A model generated the notes under the pieces. That model saw nothing but the letters and a program-made list of their open reading frames with translations. It had not been told where the DNA came from and did not search any database. A DNA stretch of 64,000 nt from Ignavibacteria bacterium. Its GTDB lineage: Bacteria; Bacteroidota; Ignavibacteria; Ignavibacteriales; Melioribacteraceae. The stretch covers positions 62,001 through 126,000 of the forward strand of contig WPAE01000003.1 in NCBI GenBank assembly GCA_009773205.1. The letters run 5' to 3'. The position numbers and the translations under genes are program-made. Shown one piece after another: positions 54,920 through 63,275 of the stretch; the stretch's first letter is position 1, and each line of letters starts with the position of its first letter.

Positions 54920-54941
54920 CGCAATAATAAAAGGTGAAAAA

Positions 54942-55472
54942 ATGGAAAAGATGAAAATCTTTTTAATATTGACGATTATTTTTTATAGCATGTCTTTTGG
55001 ACAAGATACTCTTAGCGTTAAAATGAATAATTATTGGAAAGTCCAATTTGAAGCAACTTCTATATTGCTTTCCAATGAGATAGGAGTATTGTATGATTAT
55101 GATTTAACTAGTATGAGAGAAGGCAAATATAGTTTTGGGTTAAGAATAAGCACTGAGTACTATAATCAGATAAGCTTCGATGTAGGCGGTGGTGGGTTTG
55201 ACAAAACATTCTTGGATGTTAATCTATATGGTCGCCATAGTGTTAGAGGGAAGTATTTTACTGTTTCTCCATTTATAGGTTTGTCATTTCATTTACTAAA
55301 TAGCAATTCTTATTCTGACTTTTATTTAATTAAATGGGGTATGGAGTGGGAATACAAAGTGTATAAAGATGTAGTTGGGTTAATGTTGAAATGGGCATTA
55401 TCTATTACCCAAAAAGACATTGGTTACATTGGATTCGGCATTTCATATAAAATAAATAATAGAGTTCTCTGA
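54942..55472 (+). CDS. Secreted beta-strand-rich protein of unknown function (cassette gene)
   Basis: The 176-residue protein has a signal peptide (about 1-20, ending FYSMSFGQ). It alternates strand-like segments such as YSFGLRISTEYYNQISFDVGGGGF and YFTVSPFIGLSFHLL and ends GYIGFGISYKINNRVL, so a small outer-membrane barrel is possible. AAAGGTG precedes the ATG. No family was recognised. No attC-like site was found behind it. Confidence 0.65.
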   Translation: MEKMKIFLILTIIFYSMSFGQDTLSVKMNNYWKVQFEATSILLSNEIGVLYDYDLTSMREGKYSFGLRISTEYYNQISFDVGGGGFDKTFLDVNLYGRHSVRGKYFTVSPFIGLSFHLLNSNSYSDFYLIKWGMEWEYKVYKDVVGLMLKWALSITQKDIGYIGFGISYKINNRVL

Positions 55473-55810
55473 AAAATTGTTTAGGGCAATTGTGAGTCTT
55501 GGCACAATCACTGCCTTCAGGCTGACATCCAATACTCAATATTTTTTTGTCATTGTGAGCGTTCGACTTAGTTCAAGGCGAAGTCCTGTCAAACCAAAAA
55601 ACCAGACTTCCTGCTCGCCGCCTGCGTCTTGCATACGCGTTTGACCGCAGCAAGCGTATCTGGCACACAATGTATTGCAACATAATTTTTCAGAGGACTA
55701 TAAACTTCAATATGCGTTTGCAATCATAAAAACTACATAATGTCTGTTCTAACCATACTAAAAAAACAATTTTCAGTCGTAAATTAGAGTAATGTTTGAA
55801 GTAGCTTAAA
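55473..55810. other. Gene-free stretch with repeat fragments
   Basis: No coding frame with a plausible start was found. The stretch contains a relative of the dispersed TGTCATT repeat (TTGTCATTGTGAGCGTTCGA at 55547-55566) and a GC-richer patch (CTCGCCGCCTGCGTCTTGC, from 55614) with imperfect palindromes. It marks the right edge of the cassette array. Confidence 0.5.
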
Positions 55811-55843
55811 TTTGTAAAAACATTTCACTTTTTACTATATTTG
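55811..55843 (+). promoter_or_regulatory. Bacteroidetes-type promoter of pcrA
   Basis: TTTG (55811-55814), 21 bases and TATATTTG (55836-55843) match the consensus TTTG-N19-21-TANNTTTG exactly. The pcrA ATG follows 24 bases later. Confidence 0.8.
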
Positions 55844-55866
55844 CGCCTCAAAAAAACAAGCCATTT

Positions 55867-58041
55867 ATGAAAACCCTGAACAACCTTAACGTAGATCAAC
55901 TCCAAGCGGTGGAATATAACGCCGGACCTCACATGATTGTAGCCGGCGCTGGTTCTGGAAAAACCCGCGTTTTAACTCACAAAATTGCACTTTTAATCGA
56001 AAAGGGAACAGAGCCTTCTGCTATTCTTGCTCTTACTTTTACCAATAAAGCTGCTAAAGAGATGAAAGAACGAATTAAATCTCTTATTGGCAAAAAAGCT
56101 GAAGAATTATGGATGGGTACGTTCCACTCCATTTTTTCCAAAATGCTCAGAGTGGAATCGGAAAAAATTGGCTACCGTTCTAATTACTCTATCTACGATA
56201 GGGAAGATTCGATTTCACTTGTTAGCAATATTATTTCAAATTTTAACATTAACCTAGAATCTATTACTCCAAACGGAGTTCAGCATAAAATTAGCTATCT
56301 TAAAAACCAGATGATTATGCCTGAAGATTATGAAAAATCATCTGGCTTAACTCCTACGGACAGAAAGTTTGTTGAAATATATACAGAGTACAACAAGCGT
56401 TTGTTTGAAAATAATGCAATGGATTTTGATGATTTACTGCTAAAACCGATTCAACTTTTTAATGAGCATGAAAAAACTCTTGCTAAGTATAAAAAAATGT
56501 TTAAATACATCTTGGTAGATGAGTATCAAGACACAAACATTGCTCAGTATGAACTTCTGAAGATTTTAAGCCCAGTAAAAGATAAAATTTGTGTTGTAGG
56601 CGATGATGCGCAGAGCATTTATAGTTGGCGAGGCGCAGAAATTAAAAACATGCTCAACTTTAAGAAAGATTTTACTGGTTCAAAGATTTTTAGACTTGAG
56701 CAGAATTACCGTTCAACAAAAACAATTCTTGCTGCTGCAGATTCTGTTATCAAGAACAATTCATCGCAAATACCAAAAACGCTGTGGACAGATAACAGCG
56801 AAGGGGAACCGCTTACATTAATAAGAGCTTCTGATGAAAAAGATGAAGCTTTTCAAATTGCTAAAAAAATTAAGAAAGAAGTTACCACAAGAAAAATCTC
56901 TTTAAACGATGTTGCAATATTTTACAGACTTAATTCACAGTCGCGCGCTTTAGAAGATGCACTCCGCCGAGATAAAATTCCATATAAAATTATTGGCGGT
57001 GTAGAATTCTACAGAAGAAAAGAAGTAAAAGATGTTTTAGCGTACTTACGTGTTCTTGCAAATTCGAACGATGAAGAAAGTTTGCTGCGTATCATGAATT
57101 TCCCTCAGCGCGGAATAGGAAATACTTCTATTACAAAAATGATAGCTTTTGCGCGTAAACTAAATTTGTCTTTGTTCAAAACAATGATGCGTGTTTTTGA
57201 AGTGATTGAAGTAAAGGAAAGAATTCAAAAGAATGTTAAACAGTTTAGACTTCTCCTTGATAAATATATTGAGCTGAAAGAAAAACTCTCAATTGGAGAA
57301 CTAACTTCTGCACTGCTGGATGAACTTGGCATTCTTAGAATCTACAAAGAAGAAGGCACTTCAGAATCAATGTCCCGCTACGATAATATCCAAGAATTAG
57401 TTTCTGCTGTGCATGAATATTCTAAATCCAATCCAAAATCTACACTTGAAGATTTCTTGGCTGAAGTTTCATTAATTGCTGGCGTAGATCAGTATGATGA
57501 AAAAGCACACGCGGTTACTTTGATGACTGTTCACAGCGCAAAGGGTCTAGAATTTCCTGTTGTGTTTGTTACTGGATTGGAAGAAGATATTTTCCCATTA
57601 AGCCAGAGATTCGATCAGGACTCCAAAATTGAAGAAGAAAGAAGATTATTTTATGTAGCAGTAACCAGAGCTAAAGAGAAGGTTTACCTAAGTTATGCAC
57701 GTTCTAGATATAGATTTGGAGAAGTTGCTTATCAAAGTAAATCCAGATTTTTAGACGAAGTTGACGAAGCCACTTTAGAAGAATCTGACGGCGGTGGAGT
57801 TAAAAAAGCAGGCCGCCGCAAAAAAGTTTACTACAACGAGTTCTATCAAGAAAGTTTTGAAGATTATGATCAGGACAGAAGGTCTTTGCGCGTTGGCAGC
57901 AGGGTTACACATCAAATGTTTGGTATGGGTAAAATTCAACAGATTACCGGAACAGGTGATATGCAAAGAGTTACAATTTATTTTGAAAAAGCCGGGATTA
58001 AACAATTGCTTACAAAGTTTGCAAACTTGAAATTGGTTTAA
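55867..58041 (+). CDS. pcrA: UvrD/PcrA-type DNA helicase
   Basis: A superfamily 1 3'-5' helicase for repair and replication. The 724-residue protein has all motifs: NVDQLQAV (Q motif), GAGSGKTRVL (Walker A, about residues 26-35), TFTNKAAKEM, VDEYQDTN, GDDAQSIYSWRGA, LEQNYRS, TVHSAKGLEF and VAVTRAKEKVYL. The C-terminal end (about 675-724: VTHQMFGMGKI) is the RNA polymerase-binding Tudor-like tail of PcrA. The phosphofructokinase gene follows after 30 bases. Confidence 0.94.
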   Translation: MKTLNNLNVDQLQAVEYNAGPHMIVAGAGSGKTRVLTHKIALLIEKGTEPSAILALTFTNKAAKEMKERIKSLIGKKAEELWMGTFHSIFSKMLRVESEKIGYRSNYSIYDREDSISLVSNIISNFNINLESITPNGVQHKISYLKNQMIMPEDYEKSSGLTPTDRKFVEIYTEYNKRLFENNAMDFDDLLLKPIQLFNEHEKTLAKYKKMFKYILVDEYQDTNIAQYELLKILSPVKDKICVVGDDAQSIYSWRGAEIKNMLNFKKDFTGSKIFRLEQNYRSTKTILAAADSVIKNNSSQIPKTLWTDNSEGEPLTLIRASDEKDEAFQIAKKIKKEVTTRKISLNDVAIFYRLNSQSRALEDALRRDKIPYKIIGGVEFYRRKEVKDVLAYLRVLANSNDEESLLRIMNFPQRGIGNTSITKMIAFARKLNLSLFKTMMRVFEVIEVKERIQKNVKQFRLLLDKYIELKEKLSIGELTSALLDELGILRIYKEEGTSESMSRYDNIQELVSAVHEYSKSNPKSTLEDFLAEVSLIAGVDQYDEKAHAVTLMTVHSAKGLEFPVVFVTGLEEDIFPLSQRFDQDSKIEEERRLFYVAVTRAKEKVYLSYARSRYRFGEVAYQSKSRFLDEVDEATLEESDGGGVKKAGRRKKVYYNEFYQESFEDYDQDRRSLRVGSRVTHQMFGMGKIQQITGTGDMQRVTIYFEKAGIKQLLTKFANLKLV

Positions 58042-58071
58042 CTATCTAAATAAACAATAGGAGTATATGTA

Positions 58072-59109
58072 ATGAAGATCGGTGTATTGACAGGCGGAGG
58101 GGATGCCCCCGGATTAAATGCTGTAATTCGTGCGGTTGTAAGAAAATGTTTAGCAAACGGACATGAAATGATAGGCATTCGTGAAGGATGGAGAGGTATT
58201 CTAGAAAACAAATATGAAACGCTAGACAGGAATTCTGTTTCTGGTATTTTGCATCGAGGCGGCACTATCTTAGCCACATCGCGAACAAATGTTTACAAGA
58301 CTGAAGATGGAGAAGCAAAAGTTATTAAGAATATGAAAGACAATGGCATTGATGCTTTAGTTGCAATTGGCGGAGAAGACACTTTGGGCGTTGCTTCTAA
58401 ACTTGCTAAAGCTGGAGTTAAAATTGTAGGAGTGCCAAAAACTATTGATAACGATTTAAGCGCAACAGATTTCACTTTTGGCTTTGATACTGCCGTTAAT
58501 GTAGCTACAGAAGCAATAGACAGATTGCATACTACAGCAGAATCTCACAATAGAGTAATTGTTGTAGAAGTTATGGGCAGGCACGCCGGCTGGATTGCTG
58601 CTTATGCAGGTATTGCAGGAGGAGCGGATATTATTCTCGTTCCAGAAATTCCATACGATATTAATGAAGTTTGCGATACCTTACATAAACGGCACGAAGG
58701 CGGCAAGAGTTTTAGCATTGTTGTTGCCTCCGAAGGTGCTGTTGCTAAGAAAAAAGAAGGTGAAGTTGGAATGATTCTTCAAGACCAGAAATTAGATTCT
58801 TTTGGTCATGTTCGCTTAGGCGGCATCGGAAATTTTTTAGCTGAACAAATTGAAAAAATAACCGGTTACGAAACTAGATCAACTGTACTTGGGCATATTC
58901 AACGCGGCGGAACTCCAACTGCTTTCGATCGTGTACTTGGTACGCGCTTAGGTTTTTGTGCCGCCGAATTAGTTGAAGAAAATAAATGGGGTTACATGGC
59001 AGCGCTAAAAGGTACGTCTGTAGTTGGAGTTCAATTAGCAGAAGCTACTGGTGAATTAAAAACAATTGACTTACAATTAATGGATGTTGCTAATACTTTT
59101 TTTGGGTAA
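58072..59109 (+). CDS. pfkA: 6-phosphofructokinase with PPi-type signature
   Basis: The enzyme phosphorylates fructose 6-phosphate in glycolysis. The 345-residue protein has GGGDAPGLNAVIRA, GGEDTLG, PKTIDNDL, VEVMGRHAGW and LGHIQRGG. At the two residues that decide the phosphoryl donor (Gly104 and Gly124 in E. coli PfkA) it has Asp (GGEDT) and Lys (PKTIDND). This pair is known from pyrophosphate-dependent and group III enzymes, so PPi use is likely but ATP use cannot be excluded. Confidence 0.9.
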   Translation: MKIGVLTGGGDAPGLNAVIRAVVRKCLANGHEMIGIREGWRGILENKYETLDRNSVSGILHRGGTILATSRTNVYKTEDGEAKVIKNMKDNGIDALVAIGGEDTLGVASKLAKAGVKIVGVPKTIDNDLSATDFTFGFDTAVNVATEAIDRLHTTAESHNRVIVVEVMGRHAGWIAAYAGIAGGADIILVPEIPYDINEVCDTLHKRHEGGKSFSIVVASEGAVAKKKEGEVGMILQDQKLDSFGHVRLGGIGNFLAEQIEKITGYETRSTVLGHIQRGGTPTAFDRVLGTRLGFCAAELVEENKWGYMAALKGTSVVGVQLAEATGELKTIDLQLMDVANTFFG

Positions 59110-59132
59110 TTATAGTTTCATTTTTTTTATTG

Positions 59133-59158
59133 AGCCGCACATTGATGCGGCTTTTTTT
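59133..59158 (+). terminator. Terminator behind the phosphofructokinase
   Basis: AGCCGCA (59133-59139) pairs with TGCGGCT (59145-59151) and is followed by seven T. The next 300 bases up to 59463 show no gene and no clear structure except an AAGGAG site before the next ATG. Confidence 0.9.
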
Positions 59159-59463
59159 ATTTAAAATTTCTCTGTCTTTAAAGTTTAGTTTTACAAATAT
59201 ATTTGGACTAAACAGCTTTAGAAACGATTGTTAAGTTGTAGGTTTTTAGTAATGTTTTTTATAGTTTGCTATTAGAATTTCGGCGTAAGAGATGTACTAC
59301 TTTCAATCCAAATACAATTTCAATTACCACAAGCTTATTAAGCTATTTATTAAGCCTTGTCCTGATCTTTAAGTAATCCTTTCCTATTTATTTCGTTTCA
59401 GATTCCATTTTTTAATATTTATAAATAACAATAAACTTATACTCTTTTAAAAGGAGAAGCAGC

Positions 59464-60786
59464 ATGTCTAAAAAAAAGAATGTTCTAATAATGGGAGCCG
59501 CAGGCCGCGATTTTCACAATTTCAATGTATTCTTTAGAGATAATAAAGATTACAATGTTGTAGCGTTTACAGCAACACAAATTCCTAATATTGAAGGAAG
59601 AGTTTACCCGGCAGAATTAGCTGGCGAACTTTATCCAAACGGAATTAAGATTTATGAAGAGAAAGAACTTGTTGATTTAATTAATAAACTGAATGTTCAC
59701 GAAGTAGTTTTCTCATACTCGGATGTTCCATTTGAATATGTAATGACGAAAGCATCTATAGTTAACGCGGCTGGAGTAACATTTAGACTTCTTGGCGGCG
59801 AAGAAACAATGTTAAAAAGCACAAAACCGGTTATTGCTGTGCTTGCAGTAAGAACGGGCTGCGGTAAATCTCAAACCTCAAGAAAAATTGTTAAGTTGTT
59901 AGAAAATGCAGGTAAGAAAGTTGTTGCTGTTCGTCACCCAATGCCTTATGGTGATTTAGTAAAGCAAAAAGTACAGCGTTTTGCTACATTAGAAGATCTC
60001 AAGAAGCACGAATGTACCATTGAAGAAATTGAAGAATATGAGCCACACGTAGCTCGCGGAGGTGTTATTTACGCAGGAGTAGATTACGAGGCAATCCTTC
60101 GTGAAGCTGAAAAAGAAGCTGATGTAATTTTGTGGGATGGCGGAAATAACGATATGGCTTTCTTCAAACCCGATTTAACTTTTACAGTTGTAGACCCACA
60201 CCGTCCTGGACATGAATTGAGATATTATCCAGGTAATACAAGTTTACGTTTGGCAGATGTTGCTGTTGTAAACAAAGTTGATTCTGCTACAAAGGAAGGT
60301 ATTGAAGAAGTACATAAGAATGTAAAGCAAGTTAATCCAACTGCAATAATTATAGATGCTAACTCTCCGCTTACTGTTGATTATCCCGAATTAATAAAAG
60401 ATAAAAGAGTTCTTGTAGTAGAAGATGGGCCAACCCTTACACACGGAGATATGAAGTATGGCGCTGGAACAGTAGCGGCACAAAGATTAGGTGCAAAGGA
60501 AATTGTAGATCCTAGACCATTTACAGTAGCTTCAATAACAGATACTTATGAAAAGTACCCAAACATAGGCGTTCTGCTGCCGGCTATGGGATATGGCGAT
60601 CAGCAAATGAAAGACCTTGAAGATACAATCAATAAAACAGAGTGCGATTCTGTTATAATTGGAACGCCAATAGACCTTGGAAGAATCTTAAAAATCAACA
60701 AACCACATACAAGAGTAATGTATGAGTTAGATGAAATTGGAAATGTAACGCTTGAGACAATACTTAAAGAAAAGGGATTATTATGA
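59464..60786 (+). CDS. COG2403 P-loop protein, cyclic 2,3-diphosphoglycerate synthetase-like
   Basis: The 440-residue protein has an N-terminal Rossmann-like domain (NVLIMGAAGRDFHNFN, about 1-120), then a P-loop domain with VRTGCGKSQTSRK (about 135-147), VRHPMPYGDL, DGGNNDMAF, NKVD and GAGTVAAQRLGA. Archaeal members make cyclic 2,3-diphosphoglycerate, a thermoprotectant; bacterial members are not characterised as far as I know. The NKVD motif suggests GTP binding. It overlaps the carbamate kinase gene by four bases and leads an operon with OTCase, so a role in carbamoyl-phosphate or citrulline use is possible. Confidence 0.8.
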   Translation: MSKKKNVLIMGAAGRDFHNFNVFFRDNKDYNVVAFTATQIPNIEGRVYPAELAGELYPNGIKIYEEKELVDLINKLNVHEVVFSYSDVPFEYVMTKASIVNAAGVTFRLLGGEETMLKSTKPVIAVLAVRTGCGKSQTSRKIVKLLENAGKKVVAVRHPMPYGDLVKQKVQRFATLEDLKKHECTIEEIEEYEPHVARGGVIYAGVDYEAILREAEKEADVILWDGGNNDMAFFKPDLTFTVVDPHRPGHELRYYPGNTSLRLADVAVVNKVDSATKEGIEEVHKNVKQVNPTAIIIDANSPLTVDYPELIKDKRVLVVEDGPTLTHGDMKYGAGTVAAQRLGAKEIVDPRPFTVASITDTYEKYPNIGVLLPAMGYGDQQMKDLEDTINKTECDSVIIGTPIDLGRILKINKPHTRVMYELDEIGNVTLETILKEKGLL

Positions 60787-61730
60787 AAAAGATTGCGGTA
60801 GTAGCTTTCGGTGGAAATGCGTTACTGCGTTCGGATGAAGTTGGCACAATTGAGCAGCAAGAAAAAAACACTCTTGAGACTTGTGAACAGCTAATATCAC
60901 TTTTCACTGGAGGTTATGAATTAATTCTTACTCACGGGAATGGACCGCAAGTTGGAAATATACTTCTAAGAAACGAAGCCGGATTTAAGGAATATAAAAT
61001 TCCTAAAATGCCGTTGGATATTTGTGTAGCAGATTCACAAGGTGGAATTGGCTACATGATTGAACGGCAGATGCGTAATGCTCTTAACAATGCTAAAGTT
61101 AAAAAGAATGTTGTTGCTGTTATTACCGAAGTATTAATTGATATAAACGACGAGGCATTTCAGAATCCAACAAAACCGATTGGCCCTTATTATGTAAAGG
61201 AAGAAGCAGATTTGCTTGCAAAAGCAAATGATTGGGTATTTAAAGAGGATGCCCGCAAGCGTGGATGGCGAAGAGTTGTTGCATCGCCAAAGCCTTTAGA
61301 AGTTATGAACAACGAGGTAATTAGTGATTTGGTTGAAAAAGGTCATATTGTAATTGGAGCTGGCGGAGGAGGAATTCCAGTTTATTGGCATAGCGATAGC
61401 GGCTACCTTGAAGCAATTGAAGCAGTTATTGATAAAGATTTGGCCTCGGCAGTACTTGCTATTGAAGTTAAGGCTGACCGTTTTTATATAATTACAGATG
61501 TTCCAAAGGCTTATCTGAATTATAACAAGCCAAATCAAATTCAGTTAGACCATTTAACTGTTGCACAAGCTAAGGCTTATTATGATGCAGGAGAATTTGC
61601 AGCCGGAAGTATGGGACCTAAAATCTTAGCTGCAATTACTTTTGTAGAAAATGGAGGAAAAGAAGCAATTATCACTTGCGCCGAAGAGTTAAACAAAAAA
61701 GACTTCGGTACAAGAATTACTTTGAATTAG
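60783..61730 (+). CDS. arcC: Carbamate kinase
   Basis: Carbamate kinase transfers phosphate between carbamoyl phosphate and ADP, usually to gain ATP. The 315-residue protein has VAFGGNALLR, LTHGNGPQVGN, EAGFKEY, RRVVASPKP, IGAGGGGIPV, DKDLASAVLA and TDVPKAYLNY, the full set of the amino acid kinase fold. Length is typical. It is coupled to the COG2403 gene (ATGA overlap) and followed after 42 bases by OTCase. Confidence 0.95.
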   Translation: MKKIAVVAFGGNALLRSDEVGTIEQQEKNTLETCEQLISLFTGGYELILTHGNGPQVGNILLRNEAGFKEYKIPKMPLDICVADSQGGIGYMIERQMRNALNNAKVKKNVVAVITEVLIDINDEAFQNPTKPIGPYYVKEEADLLAKANDWVFKEDARKRGWRRVVASPKPLEVMNNEVISDLVEKGHIVIGAGGGGIPVYWHSDSGYLEAIEAVIDKDLASAVLAIEVKADRFYIITDVPKAYLNYNKPNQIQLDHLTVAQAKAYYDAGEFAAGSMGPKILAAITFVENGGKEAIITCAEELNKKDFGTRITLN

Positions 61731-61772
61731 ATAATTTATATTCAGATTTACTAATAATTCGAGAGGTTAAAT

Positions 61773-62705
61773 ATGGCAGTAAACATGAGAGGAAAAAGCT
61801 TAATCGAAATTCATCATCTAAGTTTAGAGGAGATTTACCAGATTTTTGATTTAAGCGCAGCACTAAAACAAGACCGTTTAATTGGCAGAAAACATCATGT
61901 TCTAGAAGGAAAAAAACTTGGAATGATTTTCTCAAAACCTTCTACAAGAACTCGCGTTTCGTTTGAAGTTGGTATTTACGAATTAGGCGGAACCGGTTTA
62001 TATTTCAATCAAAACGATTTGCAGTTGAAAAAGAGTGAAAGCGTTTCCGATACAGCGCAAGTTCTTTCTAGATACTTGGATGGAATTATGATCCGAACAT
62101 TTGATCATCAGGATGTAATTGATTTAGCAAAATATGGATCAATACCTGTAATAAACGGATTAACAGATTTGCATCACCCTTGCCAAGTTCTGTGCGATTT
62201 GTTTACAGTTCTAGAAAAGAGAAGAACATTGCGCGGGCTGAAACTTGCTTACATTGGCGATGGAAATAATATGGCTCATAGTTTATTGCATGGTTGTTCA
62301 AAAGTTGGAATGGACATAGCTATTGCATCTCCCTCTGGTTACACTCCTGCAGATTTTGTAGTAAAAGAATCTCAAGAAAATGCAAAATATATGGGAAGTA
62401 AAATTGAAATCTTAGAAGATCCTATTGCAGCCGTAAAAGATGCAGATATAATTTACACAGATGTATGGGCAAGCATGGGGCAGGAAAAAGAAACTGAAGA
62501 GCGGAAGAAAAAGTTTATGAAGTATCAAGTGAACCCAGAGTTAGTAAAACATGCAAAAGAAGATTATTTATTTATGCACTGTTTACCAGCTCACAGAGGC
62601 GAAGAAGTAGTAAACGAAGTATGCGACTCTCCGAACAGTGTAATATTTGATGAAGCAGAAAACAGACTGCATGTTCAAAAAGCTGTTATGGCTTTAGTTA
62701 TGTAG
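61773..62705 (+). CDS. argF: Ornithine carbamoyltransferase
   Basis: The enzyme interconverts ornithine plus carbamoyl phosphate and citrulline. The 310-residue protein has the carbamoyl-phosphate loop SKPSTRTRVSFE, HHPCQVLCDL, the ornithine loop DVWASMGQE and FMHCLPAHRGEE. The DxWxSMG motif supports ornithine rather than another amine. Paired with carbamate kinase it could run in the ATP-forming direction (then called arcB), but arginine deiminase is absent, so the biosynthetic direction is equally possible. Confidence 0.93.
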   Translation: MAVNMRGKSLIEIHHLSLEEIYQIFDLSAALKQDRLIGRKHHVLEGKKLGMIFSKPSTRTRVSFEVGIYELGGTGLYFNQNDLQLKKSESVSDTAQVLSRYLDGIMIRTFDHQDVIDLAKYGSIPVINGLTDLHHPCQVLCDLFTVLEKRRTLRGLKLAYIGDGNNMAHSLLHGCSKVGMDIAIASPSGYTPADFVVKESQENAKYMGSKIEILEDPIAAVKDADIIYTDVWASMGQEKETEERKKKFMKYQVNPELVKHAKEDYLFMHCLPAHRGEEVVNEVCDSPNSVIFDEAENRLHVQKAVMALVM

Positions 62706-62782
62706 TAAACTTTTTTTTGACTTTTTCTTTTATCGCTTAATTTTAGAGCTGTAAAAATTTTGTGGGAGTTGATAAAGAAGCA

Positions 62783-62831
62783 AAATAGCTAAGCTGAGTT
62801 AGAAGTTATCAAAACAGCTTAGCTATTTTTA
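62783..62831 (+). terminator. Terminator behind ornithine carbamoyltransferase
   Basis: AAATAGCTAAGCTG pairs with CAGCTTAGCTATTT (right arm from 62815) around an 18-base loop, and T residues follow. The hairpin lies between convergent genes and may serve both. Confidence 0.82.
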
Positions 62832-62847
62832 TTAATTCGAACATCTG

Positions 62848-63096
62848 TTAAAAATCAAACAGATCTTTCAACATAGATTTTTTACGATGTTTTCCATGTT
62901 TATAATAATCATCATCATATTGTTTAGAGTCTCTTGAACTGTTCATATCATGATTTCTTGGCTCTGCATTTTTTTCAATTAGTTTATCCAACTCTCCTCT
63001 ATCTAACCAAACTCCGCGGCATTTAGGGCAGTAGTCAATTTCAATCCCCTGTCTTTCACTTAACGATAACGCAACATTACATACTGGACAATTCAT
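62848..63096 (-). CDS. Zinc-ribbon protein of the zf-TFIIB family
   Basis: The 82-residue protein has NCPVCNVALS and DYCPKCRGVWLDRGELDKLIE, the two CxxC pairs and the GVWLDRGE signature of the zf-TFIIB domain. The C-terminal half is charged and rich in His, Lys and Asp (DDDYYKHGKHRKKS). Its role is unknown. AAGGAGA precedes the ATG. Confidence 0.88.
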   Translation of the reverse strand: MNCPVCNVALSLSERQGIEIDYCPKCRGVWLDRGELDKLIEKNAEPRNHDMNSSRDSKQYDDDYYKHGKHRKKSMLKDLFDF

Positions 63097-63275
63097 TATA
63101 CTTTCTCCTTAGTTTTTGATTGGTAACATTTTCTACTGAATTACAATAATTCATTCATTTTTAGTTTTGGTTATTTACAATTTCATTCTATTAAAAGTTT
63201 CTTAATTTTCAAATCATGTAGTTTCAGAATTTATGAAAGAAAGCGAAGCCGGGACTTTCATCCCGGCATCAAGGA

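Larger units (their letters stand above)
52485..55472 (+). mobile_element. Integron-like gene cassette array without visible integrase (CALIN-like)
   Basis: Four small same-strand gene units are separated by sequences with an attC-like plan: an R''-type box GTATA(A/G)C at the gene end, TCAA and CCGACCGC-like words, and a right end of the GGCG...AACG/CGCC-GTTA type. The first unit begins after GTTATAC (52485-52491), the exact complement of its own R'' box GTATAAC (53141-53147). Two genes have their stop codon inside the R'' box. Cargo is typical of cassettes (two toxin-antitoxin pairs, a START-like protein, a secreted protein). No intI or attI lies within the window. Confidence 0.68.
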
